From Capnocytophaga sp. ARDL2 (lineage in GTDB: Bacteria; Bacteroidota; Bacteroidia; Flavobacteriales; Flavobacteriaceae): 64,000 nt of DNA. Location of the stretch: positions 1 to 64,000 of the forward strand of contig NZ_CP168034.1 of NCBI RefSeq assembly GCF_041530365.1, written 5' to 3'. Shown piece by piece: positions 47,280 through 56,497 of the stretch; position 1 is the stretch's first letter; the number at the start of each line of letters is the position of its first letter. The translations under genes were made by a program, and so were the position numbers. The notes beneath the pieces are model-generated. The model did not search any database. It was not told where the DNA came from and worked only from the letters and a program-made list of their open reading frames with translations.

Positions 47280-47612
47280 TTAGTCTTTGCTTACTACCAA
47301 AGTTTGTACGATGGATAAGATAAAACTAAATAAAAAGGCTACCCAAAACCCATCTAATTCAAAGCCATCGACTATTCCTGATACCATCCAAACAATTAGA
47401 GTGTTGATAAGAAAGTTAAACAATCCCAAAGTCAAAAATGTAATCGGTATGGAAACAAATTGCAGTACAGGTTTTATTACCAAGTTAAATATACTTAATA
47501 CCAAAACCACAATAATCGACGTTCCAAAGCTATCTACTGATGCTCCTGGCAAAAAATTTGCCAACACATATACGATTACTGCTGACAATATCCAATTGAT
47601 AATAGTGTTCAT
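47280..47612 (-). CDS. Four-helix membrane protein of the PF04020 (holin-like) family
   Basis: A 110-residue protein of four hydrophobic helices (IINWILSAVIVYVLANFLPG, IIVVLVLSIFNLVIKPVLQF, FLTLGLFNFLINTLIVWMV, VAFLFSFILSIVQTLVV). This layout is the mycobacterial four-TMS phage-holin family, found chromosomally in many bacteria without a phage. Role unknown. It is monocistronic, with a -7 box TATATTTG at 47642-47649. Confidence 0.8.
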   Translation of the reverse strand: MNTIINWILSAVIVYVLANFLPGASVDSFGTSIIVVLVLSIFNLVIKPVLQFVSIPITFLTLGLFNFLINTLIVWMVSGIVDGFELDGFWVAFLFSFILSIVQTLVVSKD

Positions 47613-47641
47613 AATGTTTCTTTTTTTGTTGAATAATTTCT

Positions 47642-47649
47642 CAAATATA
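47642..47649 (-). promoter_or_regulatory. TAnnTTTG -7 element of the holin-like gene
   Basis: Minus-strand TATATTTG lies 29 nt before the ATG. Confidence 0.5.
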
Positions 47650-47742
47650 ATGCTTTTTATTTACAAAACAAATATCTTTTTCCTCTACCATTTATTAAAA
47701 ACTTTTTGGCTGTAAAAAAATCTATGTGACTATGTGGTAAAA

Positions 47743-47774
47743 AAAAATCCTCTGTCTTTCGACAAAGGATTTTT
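47743..47774 (-). terminator. Terminator of prs-rplY
   Basis: AAAATCCTCTGTC pairs with GACAAAGGATTTT (one mismatch) around a TTTC loop, with a T-run on the minus strand. Confidence 0.8.
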
Positions 47775-47794
47775 GAATACTATTAAGAATCGAA

Positions 47795-48397
47795 TTATTT
47801 CTTTTTCTTTGTAGCTTTTTCTGCTTTTGCAGCTTCTTGAGCGGCTTTCATCGCAGCACGAGAGATACGTACTTGAGCTACTACCGTGTTGTCTGGGTGC
47901 AACAATTTGAAGTTGTCTGTAGGCAACGAAGTTACATACAATTTGTTACCCATTTCCAAATCTGTAATGTCTGCTTCTACGAAATCTGGCAAGTTTGCAG
48001 GCAATGCACGAACTTTCAACTTACGTTGGTTCAAACGCAATACACCTCCAGCCATTACACCTTTAGAGTTACCAACTACTTTTACTGGTACTTCCATAGT
48101 AATTTCTTTGTCAGCATGCAATTGATAGAAATCGATGTGTAAGATTTTATCAGTTACAGGGTGAAACTGGATGTCTTGCAATACAGCATCAACTGTTTTT
48201 CCACCTAAATCAATAGCAACTGTATGTACGTTTGGAGTGTACACCAAGTTTTTAAATGCTTTTTCTTCAGCTGTGAAATGTACTGGTTGCTCTCCTCCGT
48301 AAATTACGCAAGGTACCAATCCAGCATTACGTGCGGCTTTCGAAGACGATTTACCTACGCTTTCTCTTTCTTGTCCTTTGATTGAAATTGATTTCAT
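47795..48397 (-). CDS. rplY: 50S ribosomal protein L25/general stress protein Ctc
   Basis: A 200-residue long-form L25 (Ctc). The N-terminal 5S-rRNA-binding domain starts [20 protein letters not shown]. The C-terminal TL5-like beta domain shows [20 protein letters not shown] and ends in a Lys-rich tail. It follows prs after 26 nt, a linkage common in many bacteria. Confidence 0.96.
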   Translation of the reverse strand: MKSISIKGQERESVGKSSSKAARNAGLVPCVIYGGEQPVHFTAEEKAFKNLVYTPNVHTVAIDLGGKTVDAVLQDIQFHPVTDKILHIDFYQLHADKEITMEVPVKVVGNSKGVMAGGVLRLNQRKLKVRALPANLPDFVEADITDLEMGNKLYVTSLPTDNFKLLHPDNTVVAQVRISRAAMKAAQEAAKAEKATKKKK

Positions 48398-48423
48398 TTG
48401 TTAAATATAAAAAATTAATAAAA

Positions 48424-49364
48424 TTACATAATAAATTTCCCGCTGATAGATGCGTTGTTTTGCACCATTTTCATTACGTCTGCAAACAACTCCGCACATG
48501 ACAATACTCTGATTTTGTCATTTTGTTCTTTCAACGGAATCGAATCTGTTACGATCAACTCTGTCAATGCCGATTCTTTGATTTTGTCATGAGCTCCGCC
48601 AGACAATACTGCGTGTGTACAAATGGCTCTAACACTCAACGCTCCTTTGTCAAGCATCACTTGAGCCGCTTTTGCCAAAGTACCTCCTGTATCCACCATA
48701 TCATCTACCAAGATTACATGTCTTCCTTCTACCTCACCAATCAACTCCATGGTTTCGATCACATTGGCTTTTTTGCGTTGTTTGTAACATACTACTACTT
48801 CGCATCCCAAGTGTTTTGCATAGGCATGAGCTCTTTTGCTCCTCCCATATCTGGAGAGGCTATCGTCAAATTGTCTAAACCTAATGATTGGATATAAGGC
48901 AAGAAAATTGTCGATGCAAACAAGTGGTCAACTGGCTTTTCGAAAAAACCTTGAATCTGATCTGCATGCAAATCCATTGTCATAATACGAGTAGCACCCG
49001 CTGTTTCCAACATTTTTGCAATCAATTTTGCACCAATTGGCACTCTTGGCTTGTCCTTTCTATCTTGTCTCGCCCATCCAAAATAAGGGATTACTGCGGT
49101 AATGTGTCTTGCAGACGCTCTTTTTGCTGCGTCAATCATCAACAACAATTCCATCAAATTGTCCGTTGATGGAAAGGTCGAACATACCAAAAACACACGC
49201 AATCCACGGATAGACTCCTCAAAAGAAGGCTGAAATTCTCCATCACTATAATGTGACAAAATTACATTCCCTAAAGGAATACCATAAGAATTTGCAATTT
49301 TTTCTGCTAAATCTTTACTTTGCGAACATGCAAAAATTTTTGCTTCTTGCTCTAAATGTGCCAT
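48424..49364 (-). CDS. prs: Ribose-phosphate pyrophosphokinase, reading frame split by one base
   Basis: This enzyme makes PRPP for nucleotide, His and Trp synthesis and is normally essential. The first frame (from ATG 49364) has FSDGEF-type YSDGEFQPSFEESIRG, the WARQDRKDKPRVPIGAKLIA loop and MTMDLHADQIQGFF. The second has HVILVDDMVDTGGTLAKAA, the PRPP-binding motif. They join at GGAKRAHAYAKHLGCEVVV if the T4 run at 48834-48837 had five T. With that base the protein is about 313 residues, the usual length. No other copy is in the window, so a base-calling error is more likely than real loss. The start at 49364 suits the -7 box at 49392-49399. Confidence 0.9.
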
Positions 49365-49391
49365 TTGAATACTGAATCTTTTTAGTGAGGG

Positions 49392-49399
49392 CAAAGATA
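49392..49399 (-). promoter_or_regulatory. TAnnTTTG -7 element of prs-rplY
   Basis: Minus-strand TATCTTTG lies 27 nt before the prs ATG at 49364; an upstream in-frame start at 49394 would fall inside this box. Confidence 0.6.
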
Positions 49400-49467
49400 C
49401 AACTTATTTTTTTATCTAATAGTAAAGTTGTTCTATTTTTTTTTCAATGAAACTCCCCACCACAAGC

Positions 49468-50190
49468 CTACACCACCAACCTCACCACGGTTCCTTTGTC
49501 TGATGATGTGATTTCTATATGATTTTCCAACGACTGCCTACTCAACTGATAGCGTTTGTGAGCAATACTCGTCCCTTTCGATTCGTAGGTTTTTGACTTG
49601 TGAGACTGAAATTCTACCTCATTATCGGAAAGTTCTAATAAAATTCGTTAGTCCTTTTCGCTGTACTTTCAATAAAATTTTTGGCGAGGCTACCGACGGC
49701 GGAAAAGCGTGAATCAACGAGTTTTCTACAAAGGATTGCAACAACATCGGCACGACCTGTATTTGAGTTATATCCAAACCTTCGGCTATTTCACATTCAA
49801 AAGTTACAGTGGGTTGCTTTCGCAAATTTTCTATTTCGATATATTGTATCAAATAGCTGATTTCGTCGTACAAACTCACTTCTTTTTCATCAGAAAAATC
49901 CAATGTTGTGCGTATCAATGTCGAAAATTTATCCAAATAGCTCGTTGCCAATTTTGTTTCTTTCATCAATATATAATACTGAATCGACCCAATGATATTG
50001 AAAAAAAATGTGAATTGACCTGACATTTCAATGCCTGTAATTGCACTTCAGACAACTGCTCTTCTACTATCAATTGTTGTTGGATTTCCTCTTATTTTTT
50101 CTTGATTTTTGCCGTACGAACTGGGCTGTAATACCACATTCCTACTATGGTCAAAAACGCCATTCCTTCCAAAAATGGGATCCTGAGATA
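49468..50190 (-). pseudogene. LytS-type sensor histidine kinase remnant
   Basis: Frames join as FLTIVGMWYYSPVRTAKIKK (a transmembrane segment and linker), TAA, EEIQQQLIVEEQLSEVQLQA, then the phospho-acceptor region NSHFFFNIIGSIQYYI, reached only if the A8 run (plus strand) 50001-50008 had nine A. ENLRKQPTVTFECEIAEGL, VPMLLQSFVENSLIHAF, a second frame change near 49625 and SHKSKTYESKGTSIAHKRYQ follow. The N-terminal sensor region and part of the ATPase domain are missing. No response regulator lies next to it. Confidence 0.7.
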
Positions 50191-50541
50191 AAAGGGGTGG
50201 TCGCAGACCGGGGGGTGTAAAAAGATAGATTTTTATGATTTTTGCTATTGATTTGATTTTCGCTGATGTTTTTTTGATTTATCAAAAAAACAAAAATCTG
50301 CGGTTATCTGCTTTAAACCGTAGGTTTAATCGTTTTTAAAAACCATTTTCTTATATCTTTTTAGAAGAAAATCTGTGATTATGAGCGTTACTTTCAGGCA
50401 CCCTCTCAGTAAGGGGAATGCGTGTAAAAAAAAGTTATGATGATTTCTGTGTCAATAAAGATAAAACTTGATGATATTTTCTAAATTATTTTTTACAAAA
50501 ATGCTCTTCTATTACAAACTAAAACAAATCGGAATGGCTTT
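50191..50541. other. Non-coding stretch
   Basis: No gene seen. It contains AAATCTGCGGTTATCTGC (about 50297), a variant of a motif also present at about 33460, and AT-rich sequence. Confidence 0.4.
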
Positions 50542-50784
50542 TTAATCAAACATCGCATCTACATCTGAATATTCCTTAAGCGACTTTGTTTTGTACTCTT
50601 CTCTTCCTTTATCAATAGCCTTTTGTTTATTTTCGTTTGGCTCTTTGTAATTTGAAACTTTTAAAAGAGTGGTTATAACATAATTGCTCAAACTACGATT
50701 TTCTTTATTAGCTGTAACTTTCAAATGCTCATACAAAGCTGGTGATATTCACAAAGTCATTGTTTTTACTTCTGTTGCTCTCAT
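50542..50784 (-). pseudogene. Ribbon-helix-helix antitoxin-like gene with an in-frame TGA
   Basis: From ATG 50784 the frame reads MRATEVKTMTL, TGA, then ISPALYEHLKVTANKENRSL, SNYVITTLLKV and an acidic end EYSDVDAMFD. The TMTL-x-ISPALYEHLK pattern fits an RHH DNA-binding antitoxin whose missing residue is probably Arg (CGA to TGA). The downstream 64 codons are intact. No toxin gene is next to it. Confidence 0.6.
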
Positions 50785-50933
50785 AATGATATTATTTTGA
50801 CACCAAAGTTACATCATTCTGACTTCATTTTTATTAATTTACTTTTAAAAAAAGTCTGAGATGAATAGTGGTTTTTTTACAATAAGGTTTCGATGAACCC
50901 TAAAGGGTTTCCTTAATAAAGAAGGAGAATAAA

Positions 50934-50957
50934 AAAACCACCCTTTCGGGTGGTTTC
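50934..50957 (-). terminator. Terminator of the ACIII-cox operon
   Basis: AACCACCC pairs perfectly with GGGTGGTT around TTTC, and the minus strand continues into a T-run. It lies about 20 nt beyond the coxA stop. Confidence 0.88.
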
Positions 50958-50976
50958 CTTTATATCTGTGGGAGGA

Positions 50977-52776
50977 TTAATGAGCTCCTCCGTCTTTTTC
51001 TCCTTCTTTCAAAGGTACATTTTGTGGTACGAAATCTTCCTCATACCCTGGCTTTGAATAATCATAAGGCCAACGGTGTACTTCTGGAATCTCTCCAGGC
51101 CAGTTTCCGTGGATGTGCGCTACTGGTGTTGTCCACTCCAACGTAGTTGCTCTCCAAGGGTTTTGTGTTGCTTTCTTACCATAGAAAATGCTATAGAAGA
51201 AGTTCCACAAGAATACCAACTGGAATGCCGCTCCAATCAATGCAAACATTGTAATCAAAACATTCACATCTACCATGTCATCAAACATTGGGAATGCTGA
51301 GTTGGTATAGTAACGGCGTGGCAATCCTGCCAATCCGATGAAGTGCATTGGGAAAAATACTCCATACGCACATACTGCTGTTACCCAGAAGTGGATGTAT
51401 CCCAAGTTTTTGTTCATCATACGACCGTACATTTTAGGGAACCAGTGGTAAATACCTGCAAACATTCCGTACAATGCAGAAATACCCATTACCAAGTGGA
51501 AGTGCGCTACTACGAAATAAGTATCGTGCACATTAATATCCAATGTAGAATCTCCCAAAATGATACCTGTCAAACCTCCTGTGATGAATGTCGATACGAA
51601 ACCGATCGAGAACAACATCGCAGGGTTCATTTGCAAGTTTCCTTTCCAAATCGTAGTGATATAGTTAAATGCTTTTACTGCCGATGGAATTGCAATCAAC
51701 AATGTGGTAAAGGTAAATACCGACCCCAAGAATGGGTTCATACCTGATACGAACATGTGATGACCCCATACGATAGTTGATAAGAACGCAATGGCTAAGA
51801 TTGATGTAATCATCGCACGGTAACCGAAGATTGGCTTACGAGCATTTGCAGACAAAACTTCTGATGTGATACCCATGGCTGGTAAGATTACGATATATAC
51901 CTCAGGGTGTCCTAAGAACCAGAACAAGTGCTCAAACAATACTGGCGACCCCCCTTGGTAGTGCAACACCTCTCCAGCCAAGTAGATATCAGACAAGAAG
52001 AATGATGTTCCGAATGATCTATCAAAAATCAACAACAAAGCTGCTGACAACAATACTGGGAATGATACTACCCCGATAATTGCTGTTACAAACAACGCCC
52101 ATACTGTCAAAGGCATTCTCGTCATAGTCATACCTTTTGTACGCATATTCAATACAGTAACGATATAGTTCAAAGACCCCATCAAAGATTGAGCGATGAA
52201 TATAGCCATTGAAATCAACCATAAAGTCATACCTGTACCCGAACCTGGAATGGCTTGTTCTACCGCAGAAAGTGGAGGATAAATCGTCCAACCTGCAGAT
52301 GCTGGTCCTGATTCTACAAACAATGAAGCTAACATAATTACTGAAGCCAAGAAGAACAACCAGAATGAAAGCATGTTCATAAAAGCTGATGCCATATCTC
52401 TAGCTCCAATTTGCAATGGAATCAATAAGTTTGAGAAAGTACCCGATAATCCTGCTGTCAATACAAAGAATACCATGATAGTACCGTGAATGGTAACTAA
52501 CGCCAAGTAAATATCATTTCTCATTACTCCACCTGGTGCGAAATTTTCGCCCAATAACCAAGAGAATACTTTGAAAGACTCTTCTGGCCAAGCGATTTGC
52601 ATACGGAAAAGCAATGACATTACGATACCAATGATTCCCATCACAATACCTGTAATCAAGAATTGCTTAGCAATCATTTTGTGATCCATACTAAAGATGT
52701 ACTTTGTGATAAAAGTCTCTTTATGATGGTGATCATGTGCATGATCGTGTGTTAATTCGTGTCCTACTGCTGACAT
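50977..52776 (-). CDS. coxA: Cytochrome c oxidase subunit I
   Basis: A 599-residue haem-copper oxidase catalytic subunit with about twelve transmembrane helices. Family landmarks are VFFVLTAGLSGTFSNLLIPL, the Cu_B/proton region WFLGHPEVYIVILPAMGI, GHHMFVSGMNPFLG and the haem-ligand HDTYFVVAHFHLVMG. The E-I motif GHPEVYI marks an A-type oxidase. The N-terminus is His-rich (seven His in residues 6-18). It is last in the actABCDEF-coxBA operon, 35 nt after coxB. Confidence 0.96.
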   Translation of the reverse strand: MSAVGHELTHDHAHDHHHKETFITKYIFSMDHKMIAKQFLITGIVMGIIGIVMSLLFRMQIAWPEESFKVFSWLLGENFAPGGVMRNDIYLALVTIHGTIMVFFVLTAGLSGTFSNLLIPLQIGARDMASAFMNMLSFWLFFLASVIMLASLFVESGPASAGWTIYPPLSAVEQAIPGSGTGMTLWLISMAIFIAQSLMGSLNYIVTVLNMRTKGMTMTRMPLTVWALFVTAIIGVVSFPVLLSAALLLIFDRSFGTSFFLSDIYLAGEVLHYQGGSPVLFEHLFWFLGHPEVYIVILPAMGITSEVLSANARKPIFGYRAMITSILAIAFLSTIVWGHHMFVSGMNPFLGSVFTFTTLLIAIPSAVKAFNYITTIWKGNLQMNPAMLFSIGFVSTFITGGLTGIILGDSTLDINVHDTYFVVAHFHLVMGISALYGMFAGIYHWFPKMYGRMMNKNLGYIHFWVTAVCAYGVFFPMHFIGLAGLPRRYYTNSAFPMFDDMVDVNVLITMFALIGAAFQLVFLWNFFYSIFYGKKATQNPWRATTLEWTTPVAHIHGNWPGEIPEVHRWPYDYSKPGYEEDFVPQNVPLKEGEKDGGAH

Positions 52777-52811
52777 ACTAATTTATTTTAATATTAGTGA
52801 GTTATTACTGA

Positions 52812-54032
52812 TTAGTTGATTACATTCGCTGCAGACACAGTTTCATCTACGATTACTTCTGTTTCTTCTACGATTGTTTTTTCTACTTTTGCAGCTATTC
52901 TTTCAGCCTCTGCTTGTGCAGCAGCCAATTTATCTGCTTCTGCTTGTGCAGCTGCTTTTTCTTCTGCTACTTGTTTTCCAAGAACTGGTAATTGATTGTA
53001 CCATTTTTTGAATTCGTCTTGTTCTACAACCACCACTTTTGCTTGCATGTTGTAGTGCGAACGACCACAAATTTTGTTACACAACAAGATATAATCAAAT
53101 ACATAAGGTTCTAAGCCTTCTTGTCCTTGCTCAACCAATTCAGCACTTCTTTTCTGACGTGCTTTGTTTACTTCGTTTACTTTTTTTACTACAGCGTCTC
53201 TTTGTCTCATTTCGTTTGTAGTAATTGTAGGCACCATAACAAATTGTGTTACCATACCTGGCACACAGTTCATCTGTGCTCTAAAGTGAGGGAAGTAAGC
53301 AGAGTGCAATACGTCCTGAGAACGGATTTTGAACACTACTTTTTTACCTACTGGCAAATACAATTCTTTCGCCATTCTATCGTCTTGGCTGTTTGGATCT
53401 GACATATCTACACCCACAGCGTTTACGCCGTCGATAAAACGCACGTTGGCTTTACCTAAAGTGTTGTCATCACCTGCATAGCGGAAATCCCAACCAAATT
53501 GTTTTGCGTACACTTCAACATAGATAACTTCTTCCTCTTCGTCGTAGTGCATAATTTTGTTCCATGCAAACAATCCGTAAAGAATCAATAACGACAAGAC
53601 AATTACAGGAATGATAGTCCAGATAAACTCCAAACGATCGTTGTCTGCAAAGAATATCGCTTTTTTATCTTTATGTCCTCTGTTTTTGAAAGCGAAATAG
53701 TGCAACAAAAACTGAGTAAGGAATTGTACAAAGAAAATAATACCCATCGAAATCCACATCAGATTGTCATAATCTGCACCGTGTTCTGAAGCTGCATCGC
53801 TCATCAATGGCATATATCCCCATTTTACAACACTGTAAATAGTGAAAATATAGATAAATGCTAAAAATCCAAACATCAAATATCCGTTGATGTTGTTGTC
53901 TTTATCTGTAGCAATTTCTGACGTCCAATCTTTCTTTCCTCCAGTAGATTGCGTAATATCAAAAATCTTAGTCAATTGCCAAATTGCAATTCCTAATAAA
54001 GCTACGATTACTAAAATTAATAAACTCGACAT
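52812..54032 (-). CDS. coxB: Cytochrome c oxidase subunit II
   Basis: A 406-residue subunit with an N-terminal helix, two further transmembrane segments and a periplasmic cupredoxin domain. The Cu_A ligands are seen in CNKICGRSHYNMQAKVVV (Cys, Cys, His, Met), with the earlier His in LHSAYFPHFRAQMN. After the cupredoxin fold comes an extra Ala/Glu-rich tail of about 52 residues (355-406), longer than in most CoxB proteins. It receives electrons from ACIII or cytochrome c and passes them to CoxA. Confidence 0.95.
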   Translation of the reverse strand: MSSLLILVIVALLGIAIWQLTKIFDITQSTGGKKDWTSEIATDKDNNINGYLMFGFLAFIYIFTIYSVVKWGYMPLMSDAASEHGADYDNLMWISMGIIFFVQFLTQFLLHYFAFKNRGHKDKKAIFFADNDRLEFIWTIIPVIVLSLLILYGLFAWNKIMHYDEEEEVIYVEVYAKQFGWDFRYAGDDNTLGKANVRFIDGVNAVGVDMSDPNSQDDRMAKELYLPVGKKVVFKIRSQDVLHSAYFPHFRAQMNCVPGMVTQFVMVPTITTNEMRQRDAVVKKVNEVNKARQKRSAELVEQGQEGLEPYVFDYILLCNKICGRSHYNMQAKVVVVEQDEFKKWYNQLPVLGKQVAEEKAAAQAEADKLAAAQAEAERIAAKVEKTIVEETEVIVDETVSAANVIN

Positions 54033-54050
54033 AGGTTTATCGTTTAAATA

Positions 54051-55376
54051 TTAATAATGAAAATGTTTACTTTCTTCAATCATTGGATGATTTTTCACCA
54101 ACAATGGAGCTTTTGCCAATGCTGAGAACGATACAAAGATAAACAATCCTCCGAAGAATAATACTGATCCAAGCTCAGCTACTCCGATAAACCAGTTAGC
54201 TCCTACTGTTCCTGGCATAATCATTACGAAGAAATCGATGTAATGTCCTACGATGATACAAACTCCTGCCATGATTACAATCCAAGAAAGGCGTTTGAAA
54301 TCTGTGTTGATCAACAACAACAATGGCAGGGCAAAGTTTAAAGCTAACATTCCGAAGAACAATAAATTGTATTCTTCAATACGGAAGATGTAGTAAGTTA
54401 CCTCTTCTGGAATGTTTGAATACCACTGCAACATGAATTGTGAGAACCAAAGATATGTCCAGAAGATTGATAAACCGAACATAAATTTAGCCAAATCGTG
54501 AATGTGAGAAGTATTTACAAACTCTAAATATCCGTTGTTTTTCAAATACAAAGTAGTCAAAGCAATGATAGTAATACCTGTTACGAAGAACGAAGCAAAT
54601 ACATACCATCCAAACAATGTTGAATACCAGTGTGTATCGATTGACATAATCCAATCCCATGACATGATCGACTCAGTAACGATAAAGAACACCAAGTATC
54701 CCGCTGCCAATTTGAAGTTTTTCTTGTAGAAAGTTACATCTCCAGACTCATCTAAAGCGATAGAGTTTTTACGAGATAAATATCTAAACAAGTTCCACCC
54801 TCCTAAGAATGCTACTGCACGGATCAAGAAGAAAGGTACATTTAAGAATCCTTGTTTTCCTTGGATGATTGGGTCGTTTGCTACTACATCAGCATCCATC
54901 CAAATGAATAAGTGGTTGATGTGCATAGAACTTGCCAATAACAACAAGAAAAACAAAATAGATCCTGGCAACATATAAGTTGACAATGCTTCCATTACTC
55001 TAAACAATACTGGAGACCATCCCACAGATGCTGCGTATTGAATTTGATTGAAGGTAAAAACCCCAACAGAAATCAACATAAAGAAAATGGCTCCTACATA
55101 AACTGCAGCCCAAGGTTTGTTTTGCAATTGGTGCAACACATGCTCCAAGTGTTTGTGATGAGCCTCTTGTTCTGCTTTAAATTGAGCTGGGTCTGCATGA
55201 GCAGCATCCATTGCATGATGAGCGTGATCATCATGTCCGTGGTGTTGGTCAGCTAAGATTTGCTCTACCTGTTCTACTGTTTTAGGAGTAGTAATAAAAC
55301 CGTAAGCGATTCCCAAAAGTCCTAAAACCATTAGTACAATAGAAAAGGTTTTTAATTTGTTTGAAAATGTGTACAT
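54051..55376 (-). CDS. actF: Alternative complex III subunit ActF (quinol:cytochrome c oxidoreductase)
   Basis: A 441-residue polytopic membrane protein of the ACIII complex, homologous to ActC/NrfD-like quinone-binding subunits, with about ten hydrophobic segments. A His-rich insert (about 45-82, twelve His, starting ADQHHGHDDHAHHAMDAAHA) lies between helix 1 and helix 2 and is not expected from the core fold. It sits between actE and coxB with short gaps (25 and 18 nt). Confidence 0.9.
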   Translation of the reverse strand: MYTFSNKLKTFSIVLMVLGLLGIAYGFITTPKTVEQVEQILADQHHGHDDHAHHAMDAAHADPAQFKAEQEAHHKHLEHVLHQLQNKPWAAVYVGAIFFMLISVGVFTFNQIQYAASVGWSPVLFRVMEALSTYMLPGSILFFLLLLASSMHINHLFIWMDADVVANDPIIQGKQGFLNVPFFLIRAVAFLGGWNLFRYLSRKNSIALDESGDVTFYKKNFKLAAGYLVFFIVTESIMSWDWIMSIDTHWYSTLFGWYVFASFFVTGITIIALTTLYLKNNGYLEFVNTSHIHDLAKFMFGLSIFWTYLWFSQFMLQWYSNIPEEVTYYIFRIEEYNLLFFGMLALNFALPLLLLINTDFKRLSWIVIMAGVCIIVGHYIDFFVMIMPGTVGANWFIGVAELGSVLFFGGLFIFVSFSALAKAPLLVKNHPMIEESKHFHY

Positions 55377-55401
55377 ATCTAAACTTTCAAAAAATTTATA
55401 T

Positions 55402-55956
55402 TTATAATTCTGATTTTAGCTTTAAAACATAAGCTGTAACCAACCATCTTTCGTGTTGAGACAATTGATTTTTGTGAGAACCCATTGAGTTTAATCCGTA
55501 AGTGATTACATGATAAATACCTCCTTCTGTCAATTCTCTTTCAGCATAGTTTGGAACCCCTAAGAATTTTTCTTTTTTCACCAAAGTTCCTTTTCCATCT
55601 CCAGAGTCTCCGTGGCACAATGCACAATAAATTGTATATAATTCTTTTGCTTTGGCTACATCTGCATCTGAAAGATTCTTCAAGTCGAAAGGAGCTTTTA
55701 AATTGGCTTTAGCTGCTGCCAAACCTTCTGTTGAATCTTCGTACTCATAAGGGTCAAATCCTCTTGGAACTGATCCTTTAGCTGGCAATTGTCCTTCTTT
55801 TCCGTTGTTGAAAGCATCAGACTCTGAATAAGTCTCATAAGCTACCGACTCGTACATATTTGGAAACAATTGATAATTTGGTTTTTCCTTATTAAAACAA
55901 GAAGTAGCCAATGTTGAAACTCCAGCAAGTGCTATAAATTTAAAAATATTCTTCAT
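55402..55956 (-). CDS. actE: Alternative complex III subunit ActE, cytochrome c lipoprotein
   Basis: A 184-residue protein with a lipobox (TLATSC, about residue 20) and a single haem-binding motif CALCHGDSGDGKG, with an axial Met likely in GLNSMGSHKNQL. It is a mono-haem c-type cytochrome anchored in the periplasm that takes electrons from ActA. It lies 10 nt after actD. Confidence 0.93.
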   Translation of the reverse strand: MKNIFKFIALAGVSTLATSCFNKEKPNYQLFPNMYESVAYETYSESDAFNNGKEGQLPAKGSVPRGFDPYEYEDSTEGLAAAKANLKAPFDLKNLSDADVAKAKELYTIYCALCHGDSGDGKGTLVKKEKFLGVPNYAERELTEGGIYHVITYGLNSMGSHKNQLSQHERWLVTAYVLKLKSEL

Positions 55957-55966
55957 TTTCTACTTA

Positions 55967-56491
55967 TTAATGTTTTTCGGTTACTTTTACTTCTACAGCA
56001 CCAGTGTTTTTGAAAAACTCCAATGCTTCTTCTTCGTTTCCATACAATGCTACTTCCATCAAAAAATGATCGTCTGTAGTTCTTACATCTGGATTTTCAG
56101 CTTTTTTGAATGGCCATAACTTACTTCTCAAGAAGAAAGTGATACACATCAAGTGAGCTGCAAAAAATACAGTAAGCTCAAACATAATAGGCACAAATGA
56201 TGGCATATTTTGAATATAGCTAAAACTTGGTTTACCTCCAATGTCTTGTGGCCAATCTTGAATCATGATATTGTTCATCATAAATGTAGCGAATGACAAT
56301 CCACACAACCCATAAATAAAGGCACAAATCGCTAAACGAGTTGGTTTCAATCCCATTGCTTTGTCTAAACCGTGTACTGGAAAGGGTGTGTACACTTCTT
56401 CGATGTGATGATGAGCAGCTCTTGTTGCTTTTACTGCATCCATTAATACATCATCATCATTGTATAACGCATGTATAACTTTTGTACTCAT
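55967..56491 (-). CDS. actD: Alternative complex III subunit ActD (DUF3341)
   Basis: A 174-residue protein with a short cytoplasmic start (KVIHALYNDDDVLMDAVKA), two transmembrane helices (about 58-75, 95-118) and a cytoplasmic C-terminus with TDDHFLMEVALYG. DUF3341 is the ActD family. It lies 6 nt downstream of actC. Confidence 0.93.
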   Translation of the reverse strand: MSTKVIHALYNDDDVLMDAVKATRAAHHHIEEVYTPFPVHGLDKAMGLKPTRLAICAFIYGLCGLSFATFMMNNIMIQDWPQDIGGKPSFSYIQNMPSFVPIMFELTVFFAAHLMCITFFLRSKLWPFKKAENPDVRTTDDHFLMEVALYGNEEEALEFFKNTGAVEVKVTEKH

Positions 56492-56497
56492 AATATA

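Noticed and set aside
47280..47612. Prophage holin
   Set aside because: The four-helix protein belongs to a chromosomal family and no phage genes surround it; the nearby dinD remnant alone is not a prophage.
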